A DNA stretch of 64,000 nt, from positions 248,001 through 312,000 of the forward strand of contig NZ_JAMZEA010000009.1 in assembly GCF_024172125.1 (NCBI RefSeq). Reading direction: 5' to 3'. The notes under the pieces are model-generated. The model ran no database searches and had not been told where the DNA came from. It was given only the letters and a program-made list of their open reading frames with translations. The stretch comes from Actinomadura rupiterrae. Lineage in GTDB: Bacteria > Actinomycetota > Actinomycetes > Streptosporangiales > Streptosporangiaceae. A program made the position numbers and the translations under genes. This document shows, in pieces, positions 51,171 to 59,297 of this stretch; the first letter of the stretch is position 1; the number at the start of each line of letters is the position of its first letter.

Positions 51171-52178
51171 TCAGATCCAGTCGGCGGCGTCGTCGCCGCC
51201 CGCGCTGTGGGTGTTCATCGCCGGTTGCGGACCGGTCTGCGTCCCGCTCGTGGACGAGTCCTTGACGGCCTTCATCGCGGCCGTCCTGGTCTTGCCGTTC
51301 TGGGAGGTCCCGCCGTTCTGGGCGGTGCCGGTCTCGGTCGTGATCTCCGGGACGTCCCGAAGGTTCAGACCCGCATCCGCGGGCAGCACCGGCGCGTCAT
51401 CCTGAGCGCCGCTGTCGCGCTCTTGGCCGCTGATGTGATCTGGCAGTTCGGACACGACCGTGCCGGTCAGGCCGTCACGGCGGATGATGTCCAGCCGCAC
51501 CAAGGCGGAATTGGTCGCCGAAGCCGCCTCGGCACGGGCCTGGGCAGCCCAGCAGCCGGTGGCGATGTGATCGAGGCAGCCCTGGACATCGGCCAGGGAC
51601 AGGCCAGGACGCAGCCACAACCAGACGCGTTCGCCGACCTTGGTCGGCACGGTGCCGAGCAGCAGCGGCAGCGAGCCGCGGTTGTTGGCGATGATGAACT
51701 CGGCGAAGCAGGTCCGCAGCCGGTGCCGGGTCACCAGGCACCACACCGGTCGCTTGCACCAGGACCGGACGGACGGGAACACCAGCGGTGAGGCCAGCAA
51801 GAACAGCAGGACGATACGCACCTGCAGCGAGGTCACCAGGCACAGCAGCCAGAAGCCGTACACCAGGACGGCGAAGGCGGTGATCTCCGGCAGCCACCAC
51901 CAGATCACCCGCAGGACCGGCCAGGCCGCGATCACGCCCGCGACCGGCGCAGCAACGGTGACGCCGATGAGGATCCCGGCGAACAACGCCAGCACCGGGT
52001 GAATGTAGGAGGCGGCGATGCTGGAAGCCACCAGCCCGACGACGGCGGTGACCACCACGAAAGCGATCTTGGCCCGCCGAAGATACGACCGTGAAACACG
52101 GTCTTCGATCACGGTCACCGTGCCGCGACCCGAACGGCCGCCACGGCGCCCGAACAGCCGAGGGGTAGTCTTGGACAT
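51171..52178 (-). CDS. Membrane transfer protein, likely partner of Tra ATPase
   Basis: A 335-residue protein. A basic N-terminus of about 35 residues precedes four TM segments (about 37-60, 64-88, 100-122, 126-145), then a soluble part with RVWLWLRPGLSLADVQGCLD (about 210-229) and a long Ser/Thr/Asn-rich acidic tail. The soluble segment resembles the region before the ATPase in TraB-like proteins, so Tra may be split here into a membrane piece and a motor. Inference from order and topology. Confidence 0.7.
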   Translation of the reverse strand: MSKTTPRLFGRRGGRSGRGTVTVIEDRVSRSYLRRAKIAFVVVTAVVGLVASSIAASYIHPVLALFAGILIGVTVAAPVAGVIAAWPVLRVIWWWLPEITAFAVLVYGFWLLCLVTSLQVRIVLLFLLASPLVFPSVRSWCKRPVWCLVTRHRLRTCFAEFIIANNRGSLPLLLGTVPTKVGERVWLWLRPGLSLADVQGCLDHIATGCWAAQARAEAASATNSALVRLDIIRRDGLTGTVVSELPDHISGQERDSGAQDDAPVLPADAGLNLRDVPEITTETGTAQNGGTSQNGKTRTAAMKAVKDSSTSGTQTGPQPAMNTHSAGGDDAADWI

Positions 52179-52219
52179 GACGAACTCTCCTCATGGTGTG
52201 AGGGATGGGGTTCTGACCG

Positions 52220-52255
52220 GCGGGGCCGGAGGAGCGAGAGTCCTCCAGGCCCCGC
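52220..52255. terminator. Long hairpin between AICE genes
   Basis: GCGGGGCC plus GGAGGA (52220-52233) pair with TCCTCC plus GGCCCCGC (52241-52255), with one bulged A. It lies 14 bp beyond the stop of the 77-residue gene and upstream of the membrane transfer gene. Confidence 0.6.
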
Positions 52256-52268
52256 ACTTTTTCTGGAA

Positions 52269-52502
52269 TCAGCCCACGGCCTTCAAGGACCGGGGCAGCT
52301 CGTTGGATTCGAGCGAGAAGAACATGACGAGGATGTTGGCCGTAGCGGTCATTCCGAGCTGACCACGAACGTGATCGAGAACGGTCTTGAACACTGACTC
52401 GCGGGTGTCGCTAGAACTGGAGTTGTAGAGGCCACTCAGAGTGGCTTGGCGTGACCCGGTGGCGATGGGGCACTCGACGGTGATGACGTAGTGGAACTGC
52501 AT
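52269..52502 (-). CDS. 77-residue hypothetical protein (AICE)
   Basis: A small protein with a beta-strand-like start (MQFHYVITVECP) and a helical C-terminal half. AGGAGG is upstream of ATG 52502. Such short genes are often seen next to SCO3933-type genes in AICEs; no family was recognised. Confidence 0.6.
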   Translation of the reverse strand: MQFHYVITVECPIATGSRQATLSGLYNSSSSDTRESVFKTVLDHVRGQLGMTATANILVMFFSLESNELPRSLKAVG

Positions 52503-52603
52503 GACGGAACTCCTCCTGGGTTGGGTGTGGGAGTTGCAGCGAAGAGGGATCAGCAGGACTCCGCGCCTGCGATCAGAGAAGGAAGAACTCGTGAACGGCC
52601 TGG

Positions 52604-52622
52604 GCCGGGGACAAGCCCCGGC
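52604..52622. terminator. Hairpin after SCO3933-type gene
   Basis: GCCGGGG (52604-52610) and CCCCGGC (52616-52622) pair perfectly around ACAAG, 36 bp after the stop of the gene at 52659-52982. Confidence 0.55.
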
Positions 52623-52658
52623 ACCAAGCACAGGTAGTACCGCCGAAGGACGCGCCGG

Positions 52659-52982
52659 TCAGGCGGACTTGACCGCCGAGGGCGCGGACGCCTTGAGCTC
52701 CGCCGCGCGGAACGCCACGCCGCTCCGACCGTTGGTCGACCACGGCAGGGCCTCCAGCTCGGAGACGATGACGGGCTGTCCGACCTTCACGTTGGGCTTC
52801 TCTCCAGCCGTGGTGATGGTCAGGATCTCGCCACCGTCGTTGTCCAGGACGAACACCTGCGTCGACCACATCGGCCGGCCGGTGTTCCGCTCGGTACGCT
52901 GACGCCCGTTCTGGTCGGTCTTCTCCTCCGACACCTTCGTCACGGTCACCTGCTTGTCACTGGTGTCCACGATGAGCCGCAT
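52659..52982 (-). CDS. SCO3933-type regulatory protein (AICE)
   Basis: A 107-residue protein with a beta-rich body (MRLIVDTSDKQVTVTKV, VFVLDNDGGEILTITTAGE, KVGQPVIV and LPWSTNGRSGVAFRA). The order and spacing match the SCO3933 family found in Streptomyces AICEs, where it is called a regulatory protein without a known mechanism. GAAGGGAGAG precedes ATG 52982. It is divergent from the XRE-TPR regulator, and the 171-bp gap should hold both promoters. Confidence 0.8.
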   Translation of the reverse strand: MRLIVDTSDKQVTVTKVSEEKTDQNGRQRTERNTGRPMWSTQVFVLDNDGGEILTITTAGEKPNVKVGQPVIVSELEALPWSTNGRSGVAFRAAELKASAPSAVKSA

Positions 52983-53153
52983 CAGGGCTCTCCCTTCGAT
53001 CTCGGGCCGCACCGCCTCTCGGTACGCTCCCGTTTCGTGACTCCAGGCTGCGGCAGGCCCGCGTACACTTGAAGAACTTGTCCAGGCCAAAAGTGTTGCC
53101 CATCGGCTCAGGACAATGGAGGCAACAGCCGGTCAACGCTTAAGGTGACGACC

Positions 53154-54326
53154 ATGACGACCTTCGGTGACAAGCTGCGGCGCCTGCGCATCGAGCGTGG
53201 TCTGTCGCTGACCCGGTTTGCCGCACGAGTCACGTACGACAAGGGCTACATCTCCCGACTAGAAACCGGGAAGAAGACCCCATCCGAAGAAGTCGCCCGA
53301 AAATGTGACGACGTCCTCGAAGCCCACGGTGATCTCATCGCGGCTGCACACGCCGATATCATCGCCCGCCGCGATCAACGACCCTGGCAAACGGCTGAAC
53401 TCATCGGGCGCATCCAGAAATCGGATACGGATCCAGTCACGATCGAGGCATTGCACGCAACCGTGTTCGAACTCGGGTGCGAGTACGCCTACCGCGACGC
53501 TCACGACCTGAGAGCAGAGGGTCACGAATGGCTCCGCCGAGTAGCCGACATGGTTCGCAAACCGGTAGGACTCAGCGCTCACTCGGAACTTCTGACCGCC
53601 ACCGGTTGGCTTGCGCTGTTGGTTGGCTGTCTCGAATACGACATGGGTCTGCGGACGTCAGCCGAGGTAACGCGTTCTGCCGCACTAAAACTCGGGCAAG
53701 AGGCAGGTAATACCGAAATTATCGGTTGGGCCCACGAAATGGCCACTTGGTTTGCACTGACTCAAGGGCGATACCGAGACGTCATTTCAACCGCACTCGC
53801 CGCCGAGAACGAGAGCCGAGGCCACTCCGTCTCAGTCCAGATCATCGCCCAGCGCGCGAAGGCCATGGCCCGGATGGGCGACATCAAGGACTTGCCACGC
53901 GTTCTGGAACGGGGACACCTCCTCCTTGACGGGTTCCCATTGCCTGAACGGACGGACAACCACTTCATCGTGGATCCCGCAAAATGGGATTTCTACGCGA
54001 TGGACGCCTACCGCCTTGCAGGCCTGGACTCACTCGCGGTTGCACATGCTCACGAGGTTCTCAACTCCGGCACAGCCCCAGACGGAACCGAGATCGCTCC
54101 GATGCGCATGGCCGAAGCACGTCTCACACTCGCAGTCGCAGCAGCACGCGGAAACGACCTAGAGGGCGCCATCACGCTCGGACGCCGAGCGTTCGAAGCA
54201 GACCGCAAGTCTCTTCCGTCCCTGCTCATGGTCGCTGGAGAACTTGATTCAGAGCTTGGCCGCCGCTTCCCACGCGAGACCGAGACCGCCGAGTTTCGGG
54301 AGCTGGTTCGTTCCGTCCAGTCGTGA
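53154..54326 (+). CDS. XRE-TPR regulator of the AICE
   Basis: A 390-residue regulator. Residues 4-60 are an XRE helix-turn-helix (SLTRFAARVTYDKGYISRLE), followed by a TPR-like helical array (about 90-380) ending in helices that could bind a peptide or protein. This layout is used by RRNPP-like regulators and by actinomycete developmental regulators. ATG 53154 with AAGG 8 nt upstream is preferred to the GTG at 53145. It points away from the transfer genes and is coupled to the next gene by a GTGA overlap, so it may control the element's divergent promoter. Codon use is less GC-rich than in the chromosome. Confidence 0.8.
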   Translation: MTTFGDKLRRLRIERGLSLTRFAARVTYDKGYISRLETGKKTPSEEVARKCDDVLEAHGDLIAAAHADIIARRDQRPWQTAELIGRIQKSDTDPVTIEALHATVFELGCEYAYRDAHDLRAEGHEWLRRVADMVRKPVGLSAHSELLTATGWLALLVGCLEYDMGLRTSAEVTRSAALKLGQEAGNTEIIGWAHEMATWFALTQGRYRDVISTALAAENESRGHSVSVQIIAQRAKAMARMGDIKDLPRVLERGHLLLDGFPLPERTDNHFIVDPAKWDFYAMDAYRLAGLDSLAVAHAHEVLNSGTAPDGTEIAPMRMAEARLTLAVAAARGNDLEGAITLGRRAFEADRKSLPSLLMVAGELDSELGRRFPRETETAEFRELVRSVQS

Positions 54327-54964
54327 GCCCTCTCCCTGTCCAGATGCGGAATCGCTGGCAGAACCGGCAGGATCCTGCGCCAGGGCACGGGACAGCGTAC
54401 TGGCACGTCTTGTTCGGTAAGTCTCCGCAAGTTCGCGCCACCGCCAAGCTAGCTCAGGATCGGCTCTCACAGTTCCGCGGACTTCATATGACCCCGGAAC
54501 GCTGGCTCCACATGACGACCTTCATCGCAGGGCCCGCCGAGGCCGTTTCGCCCCAGCAGATGAACGACATGCTTTCGCGGGCACAGGAGATGCTTTCCAC
54601 CGTCGAGCCAATCAACGTCACTCTCGGGCGAGTGATCTACCACCCGGAAGCCGTCATGCTCCGAGTGCAACCAGACTATGCCGTCAAACCACTCGTCCGT
54701 GCAGCCCAACAGGCAACGCTAGAGGCGACCGGACGAAAAGTCCCCACGGACAGCGAGCATACATCCGGCACCCCACACGTAACCGTGGCCTATAGCACCA
54801 CGCAGCAAGCCGCTGAACCACTCGTCTCCGCACTCGGAAAATCGGTACCGGAGTGCACCGTGGGGATCAATGAACTAAGCCTGGTCGTTCAGTGGGGACC
54901 CGAGCGCCTTTGGGACTGGGAGGTCATCGGTACGGCCGAACTCGGCACCGCTTGCGCCCCCTGA
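54323..54964 (+). CDS. 2H phosphoesterase (2'-5' RNA ligase-like)
   Basis: A 213-residue protein with the two-histidine signature of 2H phosphoesterases: WLHMTTF near residue 61 and PHVTVAY near 150. Members cleave 2',3'-cyclic phosphates, 2'-5' linkages or ADP-ribose cyclic phosphate. The GTG at 54323 overlaps the regulator stop (GTGA). In a mobile element it could repair RNA ends or degrade a signalling nucleotide, possibly as an anti-defence function; this is speculation from family knowledge. Confidence 0.8.
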   Translation: MSPLPVQMRNRWQNRQDPAPGHGTAYWHVLFGKSPQVRATAKLAQDRLSQFRGLHMTPERWLHMTTFIAGPAEAVSPQQMNDMLSRAQEMLSTVEPINVTLGRVIYHPEAVMLRVQPDYAVKPLVRAAQQATLEATGRKVPTDSEHTSGTPHVTVAYSTTQQAAEPLVSALGKSVPECTVGINELSLVVQWGPERLWDWEVIGTAELGTACAP

Positions 54965-55459
54965 GTCCCCGCAATCCCTGTGAGAACTTTCTGTACGTCT
55001 TCAAGGCGGCCCGACAAGCGGGCCGCACGGGCGGCCGACACGGCGCCCTGGCGGCCGGCCCCGCTTCCGCTAACCGGCCACCGGGCCAACGCCTGTCGGC
55101 TCGCCCGGACAAGACTTGAAGGGGCCGCCTTCGACGGCACGAGTTCTCACGGCGGCTACGGCCTCACGGGGCCGAGCTGGTCGGCCGGGTGCCGCTGGCC
55201 GCCTCCGTACTTGCGCGGGGACCCCGCGCGGGGCCTCACGACGGGCCATCGCGGGCGGCCAGGTGCCCGCCCGTCCGCCAAACCAGGCTACGAGGCCCCG
55301 CCCCCACGCAAGCCCGGACCCGTCCAGCTCCGAAGCTGCGCCTTGCCCCCAGCCCTCTCCCCGTAGGTCACCGCTTGGAAACGAAATAATCAAGAGCCTG
55401 CGAATTCTTAACCGATGGTAGATAGTTATTCATCTCAACATTCAGATAGGAGCTGTTCA
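54965..55459. other. Non-coding 495 bp with large imperfect inverted repeat
   Basis: No supported gene. GTGAGAACT plus GTC plus AAGGCGGCCC (54980-55012) is repeated in inverted orientation at 55122-55151 (GGGCCGCCTT, then GAC, then AGTTCTCAC), so about 170 bp can fold on itself. Inside the left arm, GCGGCCCG and CGGGCCGC (55006-55013, 55019-55026) form a second hairpin. The stretch is very GC-rich until about 55370 and then turns AT-rich up to the next gene. It could be a single-strand origin, a transfer locus or a non-coding RNA. Confidence 0.5.
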
Positions 55460-56440
55460 ATGAACGAAACCCCATATAGGGAAATCGACTTGATTCGATT
55501 TCTTACGAAGCTAATCAGAGAAGCAACCGGCAATGAAGTGCTGAACGACGTAAGGCTCGAAGATGGAAGCATCGTCGACATCCTCGTCAAAGAGCCCAAT
55601 GGAACTCAAATTGTCGAAGTAAAAAGGATTACCCCTCACACCGATCGTCGCGCCAGAGACGCCATTGAACAACTCGCTAGATACTACGACGCCTACAGTT
55701 CAACAAAATCTAATCCCCCGGGCCGGAAGGTCCTGGCAATACCTGGCGTTTTAAGTGAAAGAACCATCGACCTTCTACACAGTCTTGAAATCGAGCTATG
55801 GGACGCAGCCTGGATACTCAAGATCGCAGATAGTGTCAACATGCGCAAAGAGGCCGAATTCTTCACGAATCCAGGTAACGGCACCTTCTCTGCTAAATCT
55901 CCAAAAAGAACTGCAACCGAGGCCGCGTTCATCGATCGCCTGGAAAATATTTCCCCAGGAATGGCGCACTGGAGGTTGTACCAACGCTTCTGCCGCGACC
56001 TTCTAGAATATCTCTTTTGCCCTCCACTAAATGCGCCAATCTGGGAATCTGAGAATGATTCGGGCACTAATCGCAAGGATATCATCTTCCCCAATTACTC
56101 CACACAGGGCATCTTTGCATGGATATACACGCGCTACCGAGGCGAGTACATTGTTGTAGACGCGAAGAACCACCATGCCCCGATCGGCAAGGATGCCATT
56201 GTTCAACTAGCCAATTATCTCTCAGATCATGGCGCCGGGAAGTTTGGCTTGGTAATTTCACGACAAGGCGAGGACAGTACTTCATATGAAGTTCGCCGCG
56301 AACAATGGTCCACAAATCAAAAGATGATCTGTGTTCTTAGCGACGATGACTTGCTTCAGATGTTGTCAACGAAAGAATCTGGCGGAGATCCAGCTCAGCT
56401 TATCCAGCAGAAAATCGAAGACTTCCGTATTAGATTCTAG
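55460..56440 (+). CDS. Dual PD-(D/E)XK nuclease-like protein, AT-rich cargo
   Basis: A 326-residue protein visibly lower in GC than everything around it. Two nuclease-like sites are present: D40 with E53-V-K55 (IVDILVKEPNGTQIVEVKR), and RKD207 with D234-A-K236 (in YIVVDAKNHH). Both fit the PD-(D/E)XK pattern of restriction and repair enzymes, the second one like Mrr-type or NERD-like domains. AGGAG lies 7 nt before ATG 55460; an upstream ATG at 55415 has no ribosome site. It is the last gene before attR and has no methylase partner. A role in phage restriction or competition between elements is inferred from its location. Confidence 0.7.
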   Translation: MNETPYREIDLIRFLTKLIREATGNEVLNDVRLEDGSIVDILVKEPNGTQIVEVKRITPHTDRRARDAIEQLARYYDAYSSTKSNPPGRKVLAIPGVLSERTIDLLHSLEIELWDAAWILKIADSVNMRKEAEFFTNPGNGTFSAKSPKRTATEAAFIDRLENISPGMAHWRLYQRFCRDLLEYLFCPPLNAPIWESENDSGTNRKDIIFPNYSTQGIFAWIYTRYRGEYIVVDAKNHHAPIGKDAIVQLANYLSDHGAGKFGLVISRQGEDSTSYEVRREQWSTNQKMICVLSDDDLLQMLSTKESGGDPAQLIQQKIEDFRIRF

Positions 56441-56526
56441 GGCCAGAGGTCCAAAGCTGGCAGGTCGCAGCGTCACTGCAAGCAGAACGCGGAGTGACAC
56501 CTAAGCTTCAACCGCACCGTACACCT

Positions 56527-56544
56527 GGGGACCGGATGGGGACC
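56527..56544. promoter_or_regulatory. GGGGACC-N4-GGGGACC, candidate right arm site
   Basis: GGGGACC at 56527-56533 and 56538-56544, same orientation and 11-bp spacing as at 43632-43649; the T before the second unit is also shared. It ends 97 bp from attR. Confidence 0.5.
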
Positions 56545-56641
56545 ACACGTCCTGCACACCAACGAACTTCATCGAGATCGACACACTTCGTTCATGAGTT
56601 CGATACAGGCCATGAACTGCGGCGGCCCATCCCCTACCGTC

Positions 56642-56684
56642 CTGGGGGTCAAGGGGTCGTGGGTTCAAATCCCGCCGTCCCGAC
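56642..56684. other. attR
   Basis: A perfect 43-bp copy of the tRNA-Pro 3' half (43491-43533). The 5' half of the tRNA is missing, so this is not a tRNA gene but the right junction of the element. Confidence 0.92.
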
Positions 56685-56701
56685 CGGAAAGATGCAGGTC
56701 A

Positions 56702-56735
56702 GAGGCCGTTTCCTCCGCCAGGAGGGAACGGCCTC
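56702..56735 (+). terminator. Original tRNA-Pro terminator hairpin
   Basis: GAGGCCGTTTCCTC (56702-56715) pairs with GAGGGAACGGCCTC (56722-56735), with one G-T wobble. It lies 18 bp past attR, where the tRNA's own terminator would be before integration. A CGTTTGTTAG tail follows. Confidence 0.6.
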
Positions 56736-56909
56736 CTGATCGTTTGTTAGCCATTCATTAGTGGTTCAGGCCCCCTTGAGGCGCTCCAAAGACAGTTCAC
56801 CCGCTGGCACGGTAAGCACATCGCGGTGACCAGGCTCGTCTTTGTTCGCGAGACCAGCCCCGAGTGCACGGGGAGCATCTCGACGTGGTTCGCAGTGCAA
56901 CGGCGTGGT

Positions 56910-58373
56910 TCAGGCGTGTTCCTCGGTGGAGCGGGAGTTGGTGAGGGTGCGCGCGCCGCCGGCCGCGATCAGGCCGACGATCACCGCGAGGACGGCGTAG
57001 GTGATCCGTTCGCCGTGGAAGAACGAGGCGACGAGGTCGCCGTTCCAGGTGCCCGCGGGCAGTGAGGTGGTGACCAGTGCGGCGATCAGGGTGCCGATCA
57101 GTGCGGTGCCGACGCTGGTTCCGACCTCTTGGGCGGTGTCGTTGAGCGCGGTGCCGATCGAGGTGCGGTTGCCGGGCATCGCCTCGACGAGGGCGATGGC
57201 GCAGATCGTCATGACGGTGCGCAGCCCGATGGTCATCACGACCATGCAGATCGCGATGGCGGCGTAGCCGTGGTCGACGGCCCAGGCGAGGCCGGCCAGC
57301 GAACCGGCCAGGCCGGCCGCTCCGACCAGGCAGGCGATGCGGTGGCCGAACGCCTTGGCGAGCCACTCCGACAGCGGGGTCGCGGCGATCATGGTCACGA
57401 TGATCGGCAGGTTCGCCAGGCCGGCCCGGACGGGGCTCCACCCGTAGGCGTACTGGAAGTGCAGGATCAGCCCGAACATCACGCCGGCCATCGCGATGGA
57501 GGTTCCGATCTGCGCGATGGCGGCGCCGCGGACGGTGCCGTTGGCGAACAGGCCGAGGTCCAGCATGGGCGATGGGGTGCGGCGCTCGTGGCGGACGAAC
57601 GCGACGGCGGCGGCCACCGCGCCGGAGATCGACCCGAGCGTGACCGGTGCGAGCCAGCCGTGCTCGACACCGCTGGTCAGCGAGTAGCAGGCGAGGCCGA
57701 TGGCGATAACGCTCAGGACGGCGCCCGGCAGGTCGAGTTCGTCGTCGGTCAGGTCTTCGGGCCGGTCGGCCGCGACGCCGAGCCGTACGCCGATGGCCGC
57801 GATCAGCGCGATCGGGGCGTTGACCAGCAGGAGCCACTCCCACCGGATGTGGGCCAGCGCGGTGCCGCCCAGCAGCGGGCCGAGGACGAACCCCGACATC
57901 CCGACGACGATCATCACGGTCATCGCCCGCATCCGCAGCGCCTGGTCGTCGAAAAGCCGGAAGACCAGCGAGTTGGTGATCGGCGCCATCGCCGCCGCGG
58001 CGATGCCGAGGCCGGCCCGCAAGGCGATCAGCTCACCGGCGGTGGTGACGGCGACGACGCACAGGCTCAGCAGGCCGAACACGGCCAGGCCGATCAGCAG
58101 CACGCGCCTGCGCCCGAACCGGTCGGCGATCGATCCCGCGGTCAGCAGCAGCCCGCCGAACGTCAGCGAGTACGCGCCGGTGACCCACTGCAGCGCGGTC
58201 GTCCCGCCGCCCAGGTCACGGCCGATCGTGGGCAGCGCGATCGACAGCAGCGTGTTGTCGACCATTTCGACGAAGAAGGCCAGGCAGAGCGCGGCCAGCG
58301 GAATCCACGCCGCCCGCAGGGACGTGTAGGTGCGGGCCGTGGACGCCCCGGCCGGAGCGGTGGTGGCGGTCAT
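56910..58373 (-). CDS. DHA2-type MFS efflux transporter (EmrB/QacA-like)
   Basis: A 487-residue transporter with 14 TM segments. ALQWVTGAYSLTFGGLLLTAGSIADRFGRRR (given in part) contains the DHA2 start and motif A (about 62-78). Helix 5 has the antiporter-like stretch GMSGFVLGPLLGGTAL. It should export drugs or toxic cations using the proton gradient. The gene is divergent from a TetR regulator, an arrangement typical of inducible efflux. The strong promoter at 58439-58466 drives it. The start ATG 58373 has AGGGGGGAT upstream. Confidence 0.9.
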   Translation of the reverse strand: MTATTAPAGASTARTYTSLRAAWIPLAALCLAFFVEMVDNTLLSIALPTIGRDLGGGTTALQWVTGAYSLTFGGLLLTAGSIADRFGRRRVLLIGLAVFGLLSLCVVAVTTAGELIALRAGLGIAAAAMAPITNSLVFRLFDDQALRMRAMTVMIVVGMSGFVLGPLLGGTALAHIRWEWLLLVNAPIALIAAIGVRLGVAADRPEDLTDDELDLPGAVLSVIAIGLACYSLTSGVEHGWLAPVTLGSISGAVAAAVAFVRHERRTPSPMLDLGLFANGTVRGAAIAQIGTSIAMAGVMFGLILHFQYAYGWSPVRAGLANLPIIVTMIAATPLSEWLAKAFGHRIACLVGAAGLAGSLAGLAWAVDHGYAAIAICMVVMTIGLRTVMTICAIALVEAMPGNRTSIGTALNDTAQEVGTSVGTALIGTLIAALVTTSLPAGTWNGDLVASFFHGERITYAVLAVIVGLIAAGGARTLTNSRSTEEHA

Positions 58374-58438
58374 GGTCGATCCCCCCTCAGAACATCTTCA
58401 TCAACTCTTCTATGCACACTGTTCACTGTACATCGTTC

Positions 58439-58466
58439 ATAGTAGCATAGGGTGACATGACGTCAA
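58439..58466 (-). promoter_or_regulatory. Promoter for DHA2 pump
   Basis: On the minus strand TTGACG (58466-58461), a 16-nt spacer and TACTAT (58444-58439) match a sigma-70-type promoter. The AT-rich stretch 58410-58460 has near-repeats of TGTTCA/CGTTCA and partial symmetry, so the TetR operator is probably here, but no clean palindrome stands out. Confidence 0.55.
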
Positions 58467-58482
58467 CAAAGGAGGGTTCGCG

Positions 58483-59196
58483 GTGGTCGACAGACCCGAA
58501 CCGATCTGGGCTCGCCCCGAACGTGCGGCGAAAGGACCGGCGCCGTCCAGAAGCCGCCGGCAGATCGCCGAGGCGGCGGTCGCGCTGGCCGACGCCGAGG
58601 GCATGGAGGCGGTGTCCATGCGGAAGGTCGCGGCCGAGCTCCAGGTCGCGGCGACCGCGTTGTACAACTACATCGGCAGCAAGGACGAGCTGTACGACCT
58701 GATGGTCGACTGGGTCGAGGGCGAGGACGGTCCTCCCCCGGAGCCGAGCGGGCAATGGCGCACCGACCTGTCCACGCTGGCCCACAGAGTCCGCGGCTCG
58801 ATCCTGCGCCACCCCTGGATGGCGAGCGTCGCGGCGGGGCGCCCCAGCTTCGGACCGAACTCCCTCGCCTGGATGGAGTACGGCCTGGCGGCGATGGGCG
58901 ACCTGGGGCTGGACATCGATGAGATCCTCATCGCCAACGAGATCCTGCAGGCGTTCGTCCGCGGCTTCGCGGCCCGGGAGATCGCCGAGCGGCAGGCCCT
59001 CCAGCGCGCCGGCCTCGACGCGGGCGATTGGCAACGCGCCCTCGGCCCCTACATCGAGTCGGTGCTCGAACGCGGCGACCACCCCTGGCTCGCCCGCGTC
59101 GTCCGGGACGCCGACGTGCCGCACGCCGAGAACCGCCAGGACCTCACCTTCGCAAGAGGCCTGGACCGGGTCCTCGACGGCCTCCTCCCCAGCTGA
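58483..59196 (+). CDS. TetR-family regulator of efflux
   Basis: A 237-residue regulator. The HTH is near residues 36-66 (RKVAAELQVAATALYNYI), and the C-terminal domain belongs to the TetR_C_1 (TetR class) type with VRGSILRHPWMAS and a long helix ending FARGLDRVLDGLL. GGAGGG lies 7 nt before GTG 58483. It is divergent from the DHA2 pump, which it most likely represses until a substrate drug binds. Confidence 0.88.
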   Translation: MVDRPEPIWARPERAAKGPAPSRSRRQIAEAAVALADAEGMEAVSMRKVAAELQVAATALYNYIGSKDELYDLMVDWVEGEDGPPPEPSGQWRTDLSTLAHRVRGSILRHPWMASVAAGRPSFGPNSLAWMEYGLAAMGDLGLDIDEILIANEILQAFVRGFAAREIAERQALQRAGLDAGDWQRALGPYIESVLERGDHPWLARVVRDADVPHAENRQDLTFARGLDRVLDGLLPS

Positions 59197-59261
59197 CCGA
59201 TCGCCAGCGAAACTTGCTGATCGGTTACACACCAGTAGCCGGCGCGCCAGCCCGGAAGGAC

Positions 59262-59284
59262 CTTTTTGTCCATCTGACAAAAAG
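59262..59284. promoter_or_regulatory. Inverted-repeat operator before nrtR-like gene
   Basis: CTTTTTGTC (59262-59270) and GACAAAAAG (59276-59284) are perfect 9-bp arms with a 5-bp spacer, ending 13 bp before ATG 59298. NrtR proteins bind such sites upstream of NAD-related or own genes, so autoregulation of the three-gene operon is likely. Confidence 0.65.
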
Positions 59285-59297
59285 CTACTCTCACCGC

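Larger units (their letters stand above)
43491..56684. mobile_element. AICE-type integrative element in tRNA-Pro(GGG), about 13.15 kb
   Basis: A site-specific integrative element bounded by a 43-bp direct repeat of the tRNA 3' half. It encodes a tyrosine integrase and excisionase beside attL, a RepSA-like rolling-circle initiator, a DUF2637 membrane protein, overlapping small zinc-ribbon/HTH genes, an FtsK-like Tra ATPase, a membrane transfer protein, an SCO3933-type protein and an XRE-TPR regulator. That set is typical of replicating, conjugative AICEs of actinomycetes. The right-hand cargo is a 2H phosphoesterase and a low-GC nuclease-like gene. All core genes look intact, so excision and transfer are plausible. 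Confidence 0.9.
56441..56909. other. Non-coding 469 bp around attR
   Basis: No supported gene. It holds the right-hand GGGGACC pair (56527-56544), the attR repeat (56642-56684) and a terminator hairpin (56702-56735). The left part up to 56641 is element DNA; beyond 56684 is chromosome. From 56740 to 56909, downstream of the DHA2 pump's stop, I see nothing further. Confidence 0.7.

Noticed and set aside
43643..56544. GGGGACC pairs as a coding coincidence only
   Set aside because: The left pair is in the last integrase codons, but the right pair is in non-coding DNA with identical spacing and nearly the same distance from att, so I kept it as a finding.
56642..56684. Second tRNA-Pro gene
   Set aside because: Only the 3' half is present; there is no acceptor 5' strand or D arm. 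It is the attR repeat.
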